Shown here in pieces: positions 5,264-11,073 of a stretch of 11,073 bases of DNA. Below the pieces are notes generated by a model. It saw only the letters and a program-made list of their open reading frames with translations, had not been told where the DNA came from and searched no databases. Source of the DNA: an uncultured bacterium. GTDB taxonomy: Bacteria; Bacillota; Clostridia; Oscillospirales; Ruminococcaceae. Location of the stretch: NCBI GenBank assembly GCA_905215595.1, contig CAJMQZ010000066.1, forward strand, positions 1 through 11,073. Direction: 5' to 3'. The position numbers and the translations under genes are program-made. The first letter of the stretch is position 1. The number at the start of each line of letters is the position of its first letter.

Positions 5264-6691
5264 ATGGCAAAAATCATAAAGCGCACAAAGAAGGACGGCA
5301 CTTGCTCCTTCTGCATCCGGGTTTCCAACGGCTATGATCGGGAAGGGCGGCAAGTGCTGGTAAACCGCACCTATACGCCCCCGCCGGGCTTGACCGGGAA
5401 GAAGCTGGAAAAAGAGCTGCAACGGCAGGCAGATGCCTTTGAACAGGAAGTGCACAGCGGTATTTCGCTGGATGCGTCCATGAAGCTGGATGAGCTGATA
5501 GAACGTTGGTTCACTGAGTACGCCGAAAAGAAACTCAAACCCAAGACCGTGTACGACTATCGGCGGCTTGTGCCGCGCATTTCTGCCGGTCTGGGGCAAC
5601 TCAAGGTGTGCCAGGTCAAGCCCTCGCACCTGATGGCCTTTTATTCCAACCTCGAAGAGCAGGGTGTGCGGGAAGATAGCTCCTATACTGCGGTTCCTGC
5701 CTTACTGGAACAGCTGCCAAAGGGCAAACGCGGCCAGATCGCGGCGGCAGCGGGCGTTTCAGAGCGGACAATGGCGACACTGTACAGGGGCGGAAACGTC
5801 AGCCGGTCAACCGCCGAAAAGGTAGCCAGCGCCGCCGGGCTGCCCCTTTCCAAGGCGTTTACAGAGCATAGCAAGGCAGGGGGCAGGCTCAACGGAAACA
5901 CAGTGCAGCACTATCACCGGATGCTGTCCAGCGTGTTCACCAAAGCCGTGCAGTGGGGGCTTGTGGCAGAGAATCCGTGCAAGCGTGCAGAAGCCCCAAA
6001 AGCACAGGAAGTGGACGTGCAGGCATTGGAAGAAAAAGACGTTGTGCGTCTGCTGGAAGCCCTGCAAGACGCACCCACACAGTACAGCGTTATCACACAG
6101 CTTGCTTTGCTCACAGGTGCCCGCCGGGGCGAGATATGCGCCCTGCGATGGTCTGATATCGACATGGACGCGGGAACTATTTCAATAGAGCGCACCTTGC
6201 AGCACATCCCGGGCAAAGGTACGGTATTCAATCCCCCAAAGACAAAGCGCTCTCGGCGGTGTGTGAAAGTCGGGTCGGATTGTGTACAGCTTCTGCAGGA
6301 ATACCGCCAGCACCAAAAGGCGGAACGGTTCAAAATCGGTTCCGAGTGGGTGCGCCGGGTGGAGATTAAAGGAAAGCGCGTAGAAAACGACCTGCTTTTC
6401 ACCAAGTGGAACGGCGCACCGATGGATCCAGACGATGTGACAACGTGGTTCGGGCGTTTTCTGGCCGCTCATGACCTCCCGGCGGTACACTTCCACAGCC
6501 TGCGCCACACCAACGCCAGCTTGCTGATCGCGGCCCATGTGCCTGTCACAACGGTCTCGGGCCGTCTGGGTCATGCAAAGACCAGCACCACCACGGATAT
6601 TTACGCCGGTTTCATCCGTTCGGCAGATGCAGCGGCAGCAGACGCGCTGACCGGTGTGTTTGACCGTATCCGGGAAAAGAGCCACGCATAA
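5264..6691 (+). CDS. int: Tyrosine recombinase (integrase) with inserted HTH domain
   Basis: A 475-residue integrase that would catalyse insertion at, and excision from, the tRNA-Thr attachment site. The N-terminal arm-binding region (about 1-65) carries basic residues (IIKRTKKDG). A core-binding SAM-like part follows at about 73-133 and resumes at about 210-240 (NTVQHYHRMLSSVFTKAVQW). The catalytic domain runs to the end with all six positions: R287 in TGARRGE, a Lys in PKTKRSRR (326-328), H411 and R414 in HSLRH, H437 in GRLGHAK, and nucleophile Y447 in TDIYAG. Residues about 138-200 form an extra XRE-like HTH (RGQIAAAAGVSERTMATLYRG, then STAEKVASAAGLPLSKAF) inserted in the core-binding domain, a variant I believe also occurs in other Clostridia. 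The usual length without it is about 400. It is cotranscribed with the repressor, with only 4 bases between them. Confidence 0.97.
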   Translation: MAKIIKRTKKDGTCSFCIRVSNGYDREGRQVLVNRTYTPPPGLTGKKLEKELQRQADAFEQEVHSGISLDASMKLDELIERWFTEYAEKKLKPKTVYDYRRLVPRISAGLGQLKVCQVKPSHLMAFYSNLEEQGVREDSSYTAVPALLEQLPKGKRGQIAAAAGVSERTMATLYRGGNVSRSTAEKVASAAGLPLSKAFTEHSKAGGRLNGNTVQHYHRMLSSVFTKAVQWGLVAENPCKRAEAPKAQEVDVQALEEKDVVRLLEALQDAPTQYSVITQLALLTGARRGEICALRWSDIDMDAGTISIERTLQHIPGKGTVFNPPKTKRSRRCVKVGSDCVQLLQEYRQHQKAERFKIGSEWVRRVEIKGKRVENDLLFTKWNGAPMDPDDVTTWFGRFLAAHDLPAVHFHSLRHTNASLLIAAHVPVTTVSGRLGHAKTSTTTDIYAGFIRSADAAAADALTGVFDRIREKSHA

Positions 6692-6711
6692 CACGTCCAA
6701 AGACGCAATAT

Positions 6712-6763
6712 AGCCCACAGGAAGCGCGGAAGAACCCCGCCGGGCCTGTGGGCTGTTTTCTTT
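6712..6763 (+). terminator. Rho-independent terminator of the repressor-integrase operon
   Basis: A perfect 10-bp stem AGCCCACAGG (6712-6721) / CCTGTGGGCT (6745-6754) is followed by GTTTTCTTT. The 23-base loop contains a copy of the CCCGCCGGG motif (6736-6744). Confidence 0.88.
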
Positions 6764-6788
6764 CTGTCTGCGGCTCTGCATGGCTATC

Positions 6789-6805
6789 GTGCCCACAGTG
6801 GACAC
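6789..6805. promoter_or_regulatory. 17-bp palindromic site GTGCCCACAGTGGACAC (site B)
   Basis: It differs by one base from the site at 1400-1416. It lies between the integrase terminator and the att core, where accessory sites for integrase, excisionase or another element protein would be expected. Confidence 0.5.
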
Positions 6806-6807
6806 CG

Positions 6808-6840
6808 TAAGGCACAATTGCCGGAAAGTGCCTTATTTTT
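6808..6840 (+). terminator. Second terminator-like hairpin before the att site
   Basis: A perfect 8-bp stem TAAGGCAC (6808-6815) / GTGCCTTA (6828-6835) is followed at once by TTTTT. It probably backs up the integrase terminator and insulates the chromosome. Confidence 0.65.
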
Positions 6841-6917
6841 GCCTTACTGAACGAAAAAACAGTGATTCGAAGGTGAACGAACAAACACAAAAAGCACGTT
6901 GATTCCATATAAAATTA

Positions 6918-6937
6918 AACGCTCGAAAACGCTCGAA
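6918..6937. repeat. Tandem 10-bp repeat AACGCTCGAA x2 at the element end
   Basis: Two perfect copies, 6918-6927 and 6928-6937, directly precede a short palindrome CTCGT-A-ACGAG (6938-6948) and the tRNA fragment. Their position beside the crossover fits arm-type or accessory sites of the integrase. Confidence 0.6.
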
Positions 6938-6953
6938 CTCGTAACGAGACTAT

Positions 6954-6998
6954 TTTGTAATCAGTGGGTTGCAGGTTCAACTCCTGTCACCAGCTCCA
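6954..6998 (+). tRNA. 3' half of tRNA-Thr(TGT): right attachment site core
   Basis: It reads from the anticodon loop (TTTGTAA 6954-6960, anticodon TGT 6956-6958) through the 3' anticodon stem TCAGT, a 5-base variable loop, the T arm (GCAGG-TTCAACT-CCTGT, 6971-6987), the acceptor strand CACCAGC, discriminator T, and an encoded CCA (6996-6998). No 5' half is next to it; the preceding bases do not make a D arm or an acceptor strand GCTGGTG. It is therefore the duplicated tRNA end left by integration, with the crossover in or near the anticodon loop, and is not a functional gene. Confidence 0.9.
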
Positions 6999-7004
6999 AA
7001 GATG

Positions 7005-7043
7005 ACCGCTTGGATCCTTAGAGTTCCGGGCGGTTTTCTTTTT
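7005..7043 (+). terminator. Original tRNA-Thr terminator
   Basis: The 10-bp stem ACCGCTTGGA (7005-7014) / TCCGGGCGGT (7025-7034), with two G-T pairs, is followed by TTTCTTTTT. It sits 6 bases after the CCA end, so it belonged to the tRNA gene before integration. Confidence 0.8.
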
Positions 7044-7073
7044 CCCCGGCTGCACTGCAAAGGTTTTAAGGTG

Positions 7074-7102
7074 TTCCCCTGCAGACGGTTTTGGTGTATA
7101 AT
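7074..7102 (+). promoter_or_regulatory. Promoter of the TIM-barrel gene
   Basis: A perfect -10 TATAAT (7097-7102) with a weak -35 TTCCCC (7074-7079) at 17 bp. The start codon follows 36 bases later with a strong ribosome binding site. Confidence 0.65.
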
Positions 7103-7138
7103 GGTAAAAACGCACCCAAACCAAAGGAGGAACCAAGC

Positions 7139-7987
7139 ATGATCCAATTCGGTCTGCGTCTGCACGACGCGGAAAAGCTGCCCATTGAGCAGGTGCTGCC
7201 GCTGGTGCGCCAGAAGGGCTTTTCCTGCGTGCATCTGGCACTGAGCAAATCCCTGAAGGAGGTGCCCAACACCCCCTCTGCCCTCACCCCCGGCTACGCG
7301 GCCTATCTGCGCCGCCTGTTTGCCAAAAACGAGCTGGACATTGCGGTGCTGGGCAACTACCTGAATCTGGCGCACCCGGATACGGATGCTCTGCACGCCA
7401 TTCAGGAAAAGTACTACGCGCATATCCGCTTTGCCAGCCTGCTGGGCTGCGGCATGGTGGGCACCGAGACCGGTGCACCCAACGCAGAGTACAAGTTCTG
7501 CCCGGAGTGCCGCAGCGATGCCGCCCTTGCCACCTTTATCAAAAACTTCAAGCCGGTGGTGCGCTGCGCCGAGCAATACGGCGTGACCATTGCCATTGAG
7601 CCGGTGGTCAAGCATATCGTGTATGACGCCCGCCGCGCCCGCACCGTGCTGGACGAGATCGGCAGCCCCAATCTGCAGATCCTGCTGGACCCGGTGAACC
7701 TTTTGAACATGGAAAACGTGGACCGCCGGGAGGAAGTGTTTGCCGAGGCTATCGAGCTGCTGGGCAAGGACGTTGCCATGATCCACTTCAAGGACTTTTT
7801 GCGGCAGGACGCCGGCGGGCAACTGGCTGCCACCGGTGCCGGGCAGGGCGGCATGGGCGACTACCGTACCATTCTGCGGTTCGCCAAGGAGCAGAAGCCC
7901 TATGTGTTCGCCACCTTGGAGAACACCACCCCGGAAAACGCCGTCCAATGCTTGCAATACCTGCAAAAGCAGTACGACGAGTGCTGA
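7139..7987 (+). CDS. Sugar phosphate isomerase/epimerase-like TIM-barrel protein
   Basis: A 282-residue cytoplasmic protein of the xylose isomerase-like TIM-barrel group (AP_endonuc_2; IolE-type relatives). The ATG at 7139 is set by AAAGGAGG 8 bases upstream; an in-frame ATG at 7091 overlaps the promoter -10 region and is rejected. Successive barrel strands carry metal-ligand-like residues: Glu in IAIEPVV, Asp in LLDPVN, His in MIHFKDF and Glu in ATLENT, the usual divalent-metal site. It would isomerise or epimerise a keto-sugar or cyclitol, but the substrate cannot be told. It is monocistronic, between its own promoter and a terminator. It is the first chromosomal gene beyond the tRNA-Thr insertion site. 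Confidence 0.88.
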   Translation: MIQFGLRLHDAEKLPIEQVLPLVRQKGFSCVHLALSKSLKEVPNTPSALTPGYAAYLRRLFAKNELDIAVLGNYLNLAHPDTDALHAIQEKYYAHIRFASLLGCGMVGTETGAPNAEYKFCPECRSDAALATFIKNFKPVVRCAEQYGVTIAIEPVVKHIVYDARRARTVLDEIGSPNLQILLDPVNLLNMENVDRREEVFAEAIELLGKDVAMIHFKDFLRQDAGGQLAATGAGQGGMGDYRTILRFAKEQKPYVFATLENTTPENAVQCLQYLQKQYDEC

Positions 7988-7994
7988 CAGTAAA

Positions 7995-8034
7995 TGAAAC
8001 CGCACACTGCTGTCCGCAGCAGCCTGTGGTTTCA
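7995..8034. other. Long imperfect hairpin after the TIM-barrel gene
   Basis: 18-base arms (7995-8012 and 8017-8034) pair around the loop TCCG with one G-T pair and one 2x2 mismatch (the inner stem is CTGCTG/CAGCAG). It has no T-tract and lies 7 bases after the stop codon, so it may protect the 3' end of the transcript together with the terminator behind it. Confidence 0.6.
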
Positions 8035-8041
8035 TGGTATA

Positions 8042-8086
8042 AAAAAAGTCTGAACCGGTGGCGGATGCCTCAGTTCAGACTTTTTT
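8042..8086. terminator. Bidirectional rho-independent terminator
   Basis: 14-bp perfect stem, 8042-8055 (AAAAAAGTCTGAAC) with 8073-8086. T-tracts result on both strands. It ends the TIM-barrel gene rightward and the GNAT gene, with its SDR remnant, leftward. Confidence 0.9.
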
Positions 8087-8108
8087 GTTATTCTATGTCA
8101 GCAGGTCG

Positions 8109-8189
8109 TTAGACTCTTGCCAAGCCGTCCACACTCAGCACAACGCCGGTGATGCAGGATGCCTTCTCCGAGGCATCAAGAATTGTTTG
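8109..8189 (-). pseudogene. C-terminal remnant of a short-chain dehydrogenase/reductase
   Basis: Directly behind the GNAT stop codon, in the same minus-strand frame, the DNA reads QTILDASEKASCITG then VVLSVDGLARV and a TAA (8109-8111). This is the characteristic C-terminus of SDR enzymes (LaSdkAsyITGxvlxVDGG), with one Gly of the final VDGG missing. No SDR Rossmann or YxxxK part exists in the window, as the GNAT gene occupies the upstream side. It is a 26-codon fossil left by deletion or replacement of an SDR gene. The pattern is specific but short. Confidence 0.65.
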
Positions 8190-8708
8190 TTAATTTTCGG
8201 AAGCTGATGGCAGGGTATTCCCGCAAAAGCTGTCCAGCCGCATCTGGTACCACACCACCCCGCCGTGGGTGGAAGCGGAAACGCCCTCGTTCACAAAGCC
8301 AAACTTTGCGTAATAGTGCAAAAGTTTCTCCTTGCAGGTCAGCACCAGCCCCTTGCGCCCCTGTGCGCGGGCATCTGCGATGGCTCTTTGCAGCAGCAGC
8401 CCGGCATAGCCCCGGCGGCGGCAGCGCGGGAGGGTGTTCACCCCAAAGATCATCTGCCATGCGCCATTTTCATCATGCAGGGCGGCATCTGCGTACATCT
8501 CATCGGTCAGGTCGGGCATATCGGTGCAAAAGCCGTCCACAAAGGCCACCAGCTCCCCCTGCTCAAACAGCAGCCAGAAATGATCGGCATAGTGTGCCAG
8601 CCGCCCGGCAAATTCTTCTGCTGTGGCAGCCTCCGCTGCCGGAAAACAGGCCGCCTCCACGGCGGCAATGGCCTGTAAATCGTCCATAGTTGCGTTGCGT
8701 ATCTCCAC
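8190..8708 (-). CDS. GNAT family N-acetyltransferase
   Basis: A 172-residue single-domain acetyl-CoA-dependent acetyltransferase, acceptor unknown. It begins at GTG (8706-8708) behind GGGAGGAG; the first in-frame ATG (MDD) would remove the first strand. MEIRNATMDDLQAIAAVEAACFP is the usual beta1-alpha1. Motif A is seen as IFGVNTLPRCRRRGYAGLLLQ, with the pyrophosphate-binding RRRGYA, followed by LVLTCKEKLLHYYAKFGFVNEG (motif B with the HYYxKxGF signature). The end ...WYQMRLDSF is typical. It is divergent from recG, with its own promoter. A short SDR remnant lies directly behind its stop. Confidence 0.92.
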   Translation of the reverse strand: MEIRNATMDDLQAIAAVEAACFPAAEAATAEEFAGRLAHYADHFWLLFEQGELVAFVDGFCTDMPDLTDEMYADAALHDENGAWQMIFGVNTLPRCRRRGYAGLLLQRAIADARAQGRKGLVLTCKEKLLHYYAKFGFVNEGVSASTHGGVVWYQMRLDSFCGNTLPSASEN

Positions 8709-8737
8709 AGTATCTCTCCTCCCTTTTTTGTAATGTC

Positions 8738-8766
8738 AGTATACCACAGCTGCCGCGCAAGGGCAA
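8738..8766 (-). promoter_or_regulatory. Promoter of the GNAT gene
   Basis: On the minus strand: -35 TTGCCC (8761-8766), 17-bp spacer, and extended -10 TGG-TATACT (8738-8743). It stands back to back with the recG promoter. Confidence 0.75.
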
Positions 8767-8771
8767 AATAT

Positions 8772-8800
8772 TTGCATCTGTTCCCCGTCCGTGTTACAAT
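8772..8800 (+). promoter_or_regulatory. Promoter of recG
   Basis: -35 TTGCAT (8772-8777), 17-bp spacer, -10 TACAAT (8795-8800). A second -10-like TATACT at 8804-8809 has a poorer -35. The two divergent -35 boxes lie only 5 bases apart. Confidence 0.75.
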
Positions 8801-8834
8801 GGCTATACTACGCTTGGAAGGGAGTTGAAACGCC

Positions 8835-10895
8835 ATGCCCACCGAAAACCGCACTACCTTAACACCGGACACCCCGGTGCGCTACCTGAAAGGGGTGGGG
8901 CCCAAGACCGCAGAGCGGTTCGAGAAGTTGGGCATCGTGACGCTGGCAGACCTGCTGTGCCACTACCCCCGGCGGTACATCGACTTTTCCAAGCCCTACT
9001 CCATTGCGGAAGCTCCTGCCGACACCGAATGCGTAGTAAAGGCCGAGGTATTCGCAAAGCCCGGCGGGCGCATTTTGCCGGGTGGGCGGCGGATGGAGCG
9101 CATCACCGCCGGGGACGATGTAGCCAGTCTGGAGATCACATGGTTCAATAACCCCTACGCCACCCAGAAATTGCAGCTGGGGCAGGAATACTATTTTCAG
9201 GGCATCGTGACCGGCGGGATGCTGCGCCGCCAGATGGTCAACCCGCAGGTGCGCACCGCCGAGCAGATTCAAGCCGCGCCCTTTGAGGCCGTTTACCCCC
9301 AGACCGAGGGACTGTCCAGCAGCGTCATCTCCCGCTGCATCCGGCAGCTTTTGCCCCACGCGGAGCTGCTGCCCGACCCGCTGCCGCCGGAAATGCTGCA
9401 AAAATACCGTCTGCTGCCCAAGGCCGAAGCCGTGCGCGCCATCCACTGCCCTGCCACCGAGGAACAGGCCGCAGCGGCGCGGCGGCGGCTCATCTACGAG
9501 GAGCTTTTGGTGCTGCAATTGGGCATCGGGCGGATGCGCAGCCGGGGCGCTGCGGCCACCGGCGCACCCATGCGCCGCGCCGACCCATCCCCTTTCTGGC
9601 AGAGCCTGCCCTTTGCCCCCACCGGGGCGCAGCGCCGTGCAGTGGAGGAGATTTTAAACGATATGGCGGGCGATACCGCCATGAACCGCCTGTTGCAGGG
9701 CGATGTAGGCAGCGGCAAAACGCTGGTGGCTGCCGCCGCCATCTGGGCGTGCATCCGGGCAGGATATCAGGCCGCGCTGCTGGCCCCTACCGAAATTCTG
9801 GCCGCGCAGCACGCCGAGGGGCTTAACCGGCTGCTTGCCCCCTTCGGGATGCGGGTGGCCCTGCTGACTGGCGGCATGAAGGCCGCCGCCCGCCGCACCA
9901 CGCTGGCTGCCATCCGCAAGGATGAAGCTGACCTTGTGGTGGGCACCCACGCCCTGATGAGCGAAGGGGTGGAGTTTGCCCGGCTGGGTCTGGCGGTCAT
10001 TGACGAGCAGCACCGCTTTGGGGTGCGTCAGCGCGGCGCACTGGCCGAAAAGGCCGCGAACCCGCACCTGCTGGTCATGAGCGCCACCCCCATTCCCCGC
10101 ACGCTGGGGCTTTTGATCTACGGCGACTTGGACATCTCCATTCTGGACGAGCTGCCCCCCGGGCGCACCCCGGTCAAGACCCGGTGCATCACCGGCAAGC
10201 GGCGGCGAGACCTGTACCGCTTTCTGGACAGCGAGATCGACAAAGGGCGGCAGGTGTATCTGGTCTGCCCCGCCATTGAGGATGTGCCGGACGGCGGGCT
10301 GAACGCCGTCAAGACCTACTATGAGGACATTGCCAAGACGCTGCTGCCCGACCGCCGGGTGGGGCTGATGCACGGCAAGCTGAAACCCAAGGAAAAAGCC
10401 GCCGTCATGGAGGATTTCAAGGCCGGGCGGTTGGACGCACTGGTGTCCACCACCGTCATCGAGGTGGGTGTGGATGTGCCCAATGCCAGCGTGATGGTGA
10501 TCGAAAACGCCGAGCGCTACGGTCTGAGCGCCCTGCACCAGCTGCGCGGGCGGGTGGGACGCGGCGCTGCCGAGAGCTGGTGCTTCCTTGTCAGCGACAA
10601 TACCAGCGAGGCCGTGCAGAAGCGGCTGAAATTCCTGTGCTCCACCACCGATGGCTTTGCCGTGGCGCAGTACGATCTGGAGACCCGCGGCCCCGGCGAC
10701 TTTTTCGGCAGCCGTCAGCATGGTCTGCCTACCCTGCAAATCGCCGACCTGATGAACGACACCCGCACCCTGCACGCCGCCCAGAGTGAAGCCGCTGCCC
10801 TTCTGGCCGCCGACCCGCTGCTGGAAAGCCCTGCCCACGCTTTGCTGGCCGCGCAGGTGCAGCAGATGTTCGACAAGGCCGGGCCGATGAACTAA
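8835..10895 (+). CDS. recG: ATP-dependent DNA helicase RecG
   Basis: A full-length 686-residue RecG (E. coli: 693), the branch-migration helicase that regresses stalled forks and processes Holliday and D-loop intermediates. The ATG at 8835 has AAGGGAG 10 bases upstream. The N-terminal part YLKGVGPKTAERFEKLGI, then LLCHYPRRYID (about 17-50), leads into the OB-fold wedge domain (about 55-150). Helicase motifs are I GDVGSGKT (289-296), Ia LLAPTEILAAQH, II DEQH (390-393), III MSATPIPRT (415-423), and V/VI with TTVIEVGVDVPNA and QLRGRVGRG (569-577). The C-terminal QYDLETRGPGDFFGSRQHG matches the RecG TRG hairpin region. No defect is seen. It is a conserved housekeeping gene that marks the return to ordinary chromosome. 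Confidence 0.97.
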   Translation: MPTENRTTLTPDTPVRYLKGVGPKTAERFEKLGIVTLADLLCHYPRRYIDFSKPYSIAEAPADTECVVKAEVFAKPGGRILPGGRRMERITAGDDVASLEITWFNNPYATQKLQLGQEYYFQGIVTGGMLRRQMVNPQVRTAEQIQAAPFEAVYPQTEGLSSSVISRCIRQLLPHAELLPDPLPPEMLQKYRLLPKAEAVRAIHCPATEEQAAAARRRLIYEELLVLQLGIGRMRSRGAAATGAPMRRADPSPFWQSLPFAPTGAQRRAVEEILNDMAGDTAMNRLLQGDVGSGKTLVAAAAIWACIRAGYQAALLAPTEILAAQHAEGLNRLLAPFGMRVALLTGGMKAAARRTTLAAIRKDEADLVVGTHALMSEGVEFARLGLAVIDEQHRFGVRQRGALAEKAANPHLLVMSATPIPRTLGLLIYGDLDISILDELPPGRTPVKTRCITGKRRRDLYRFLDSEIDKGRQVYLVCPAIEDVPDGGLNAVKTYYEDIAKTLLPDRRVGLMHGKLKPKEKAAVMEDFKAGRLDALVSTTVIEVGVDVPNASVMVIENAERYGLSALHQLRGRVGRGAAESWCFLVSDNTSEAVQKRLKFLCSTTDGFAVAQYDLETRGPGDFFGSRQHGLPTLQIADLMNDTRTLHAAQSEAAALLAADPLLESPAHALLAAQVQQMFDKAGPMN

Positions 10896-10936
10896 AAAAG
10901 CGCTGTCGCACAAAAAACTCGTGCGACAGCGCTTTT
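10896..10936. terminator. Rho-independent terminator after recG, probably bidirectional
   Basis: 16-bp perfect stem (10896-10911 with 10921-10936) starting with A4 and ending with T4; it begins directly after the recG TAA and lies 2 bases from the end of the converging gene, so it can serve both. Confidence 0.9.
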
Positions 10937-10938
10937 CT

Positions 10939-11073
10939 TTACACTTCTTTGCTCCCAACAATGTTTTGCAGGATGCGGGCGGTCAGGGCATCCAGCTTTG
11001 TTTCCAGTGCAGGCAGGTGCAGCAGGCGGTAGAGCCGCTGATACACGGCATCCACCGCGTAGCCCGCCACGGC
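10939..11073 (-). CDS. 3' end of an unrecognised protein (cut by window edge)
   Basis: The last 44 codons of a minus-strand gene, open to the window edge and ending in TAA (10939-10941). The visible part (AVAGYAVDAVYQRLYRLLHL, then PALETKLDALTARILQN and IVGSKEV) is helical, with leucine spacing suggesting amphipathic or coiled-coil helices. Its GC-rich codon use matches recG. It converges on recG across a shared terminator. No family can be named from this piece. Confidence 0.7.
   Translation of the reverse strand, partial: AVAGYAVDAVYQRLYRLLHLPALETKLDALTARILQNIVGSKEV

Larger units (their letters stand above)
1..6998. mobile_element. Integrated phage-like element or satellite, right part only (left end outside window)
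   Basis: The right boundary is a 3' half tRNA-Thr (6954-6998) without a 5' half, next to a tyrosine integrase gene. Inside are a CI/Cro-like divergent switch, excisionase-like proteins, a DnaD-type initiator and a DnaB-type helicase. This is the early (integration, control, replication) module of a temperate phage or phage satellite. No structural, packaging, lysis or conjugation gene is seen, so the type is open. The order (int and repressor together, divergent from cro, xis and rep) matches phage-inducible chromosomal islands. Base composition is mosaic: AT-rich at about 4100-5180 and GC-richer in the replication genes and integrase. The left end and the intact tRNA-Thr must lie before base 1. 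Confidence 0.9.

Noticed and set aside
6977..8035. Long minus-strand frame opposite the TIM-barrel gene
   Set aside because: An antisense shadow in GC-rich DNA; the plus-strand frame has the promoter, ribosome binding site and family motifs.
9654..10961. 435-codon minus-strand frame opposite recG
   Set aside because: It lies over conserved helicase motifs of RecG and has a His/Gly/Gln-rich shadow composition.

Overview
The window looks like a moderately GC-rich gut Clostridia genome, most like Faecalibacterium or a close Oscillospiraceae relative. This rests on codon use, on the look of RecG, and on Firmicutes-type AAGGAGG ribosome binding sites; it is inference, not a database match. It divides into an integrated mobile element (from before base 1 to about 6998) and ordinary chromosome (about 6999 to 11073).

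The right end of the element is defined by a 3' half of a tRNA-Thr(TGT) gene (6954-6998, CCA included) that has no 5' half beside it. A tyrosine integrase (5264-6691) lies just inside this end. The element therefore entered a tRNA-Thr gene near its anticodon loop, and the rebuilt tRNA and the other att site should lie left of the window. Its control region (4622-4764) is a compact phage-like switch. An XRE repressor gene and the integrase form a rightward pair. A small Cro-like XRE gene starts a leftward operon. Three copies of the operator TAAAGT-N4-ACTTTA sit about 30-31 bp apart between and over the two promoters. The leftward operon encodes a small unknown protein, an excisionase-like HTH protein, a DnaD-type replication initiator and a DnaB-type helicase, several of them overlapping by 4-11 bp. 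Two small unknown proteins and a second paralogous excisionase-like protein follow. The left edge (1-160) is gene-free and holds tandem palindromes that could be an origin or a regulatory array. The order repressor/integrase, then divergent cro/xis/replication genes, then iterons recalls phage-inducible chromosomal islands and phage satellites, but a complete prophage or integrative plasmid cannot be excluded because the left part is missing.

The chromosomal part holds the tRNA-Thr terminator, a TIM-barrel sugar isomerase/epimerase-like gene with its own promoter, a two-way terminator, a short remnant of a short-chain dehydrogenase, a GNAT acetyltransferase (minus strand), recG (plus strand, divergent from the acetyltransferase), a terminator, and the 3' end of an unrecognised minus-strand gene.

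The strongest unexplained signals are: nine copies of the 9-mer CCCGCCGGG spread through the element, all in one orientation, in genes and between genes; the three-operator switch; three separate tandem-repeat arrays (1-131, 3116-3150, 4286-4325), each a possible origin or protein-binding array; a 17-bp palindrome shared by two intergenic sites (1400 and 6789); and an HTH domain inserted inside the integrase.
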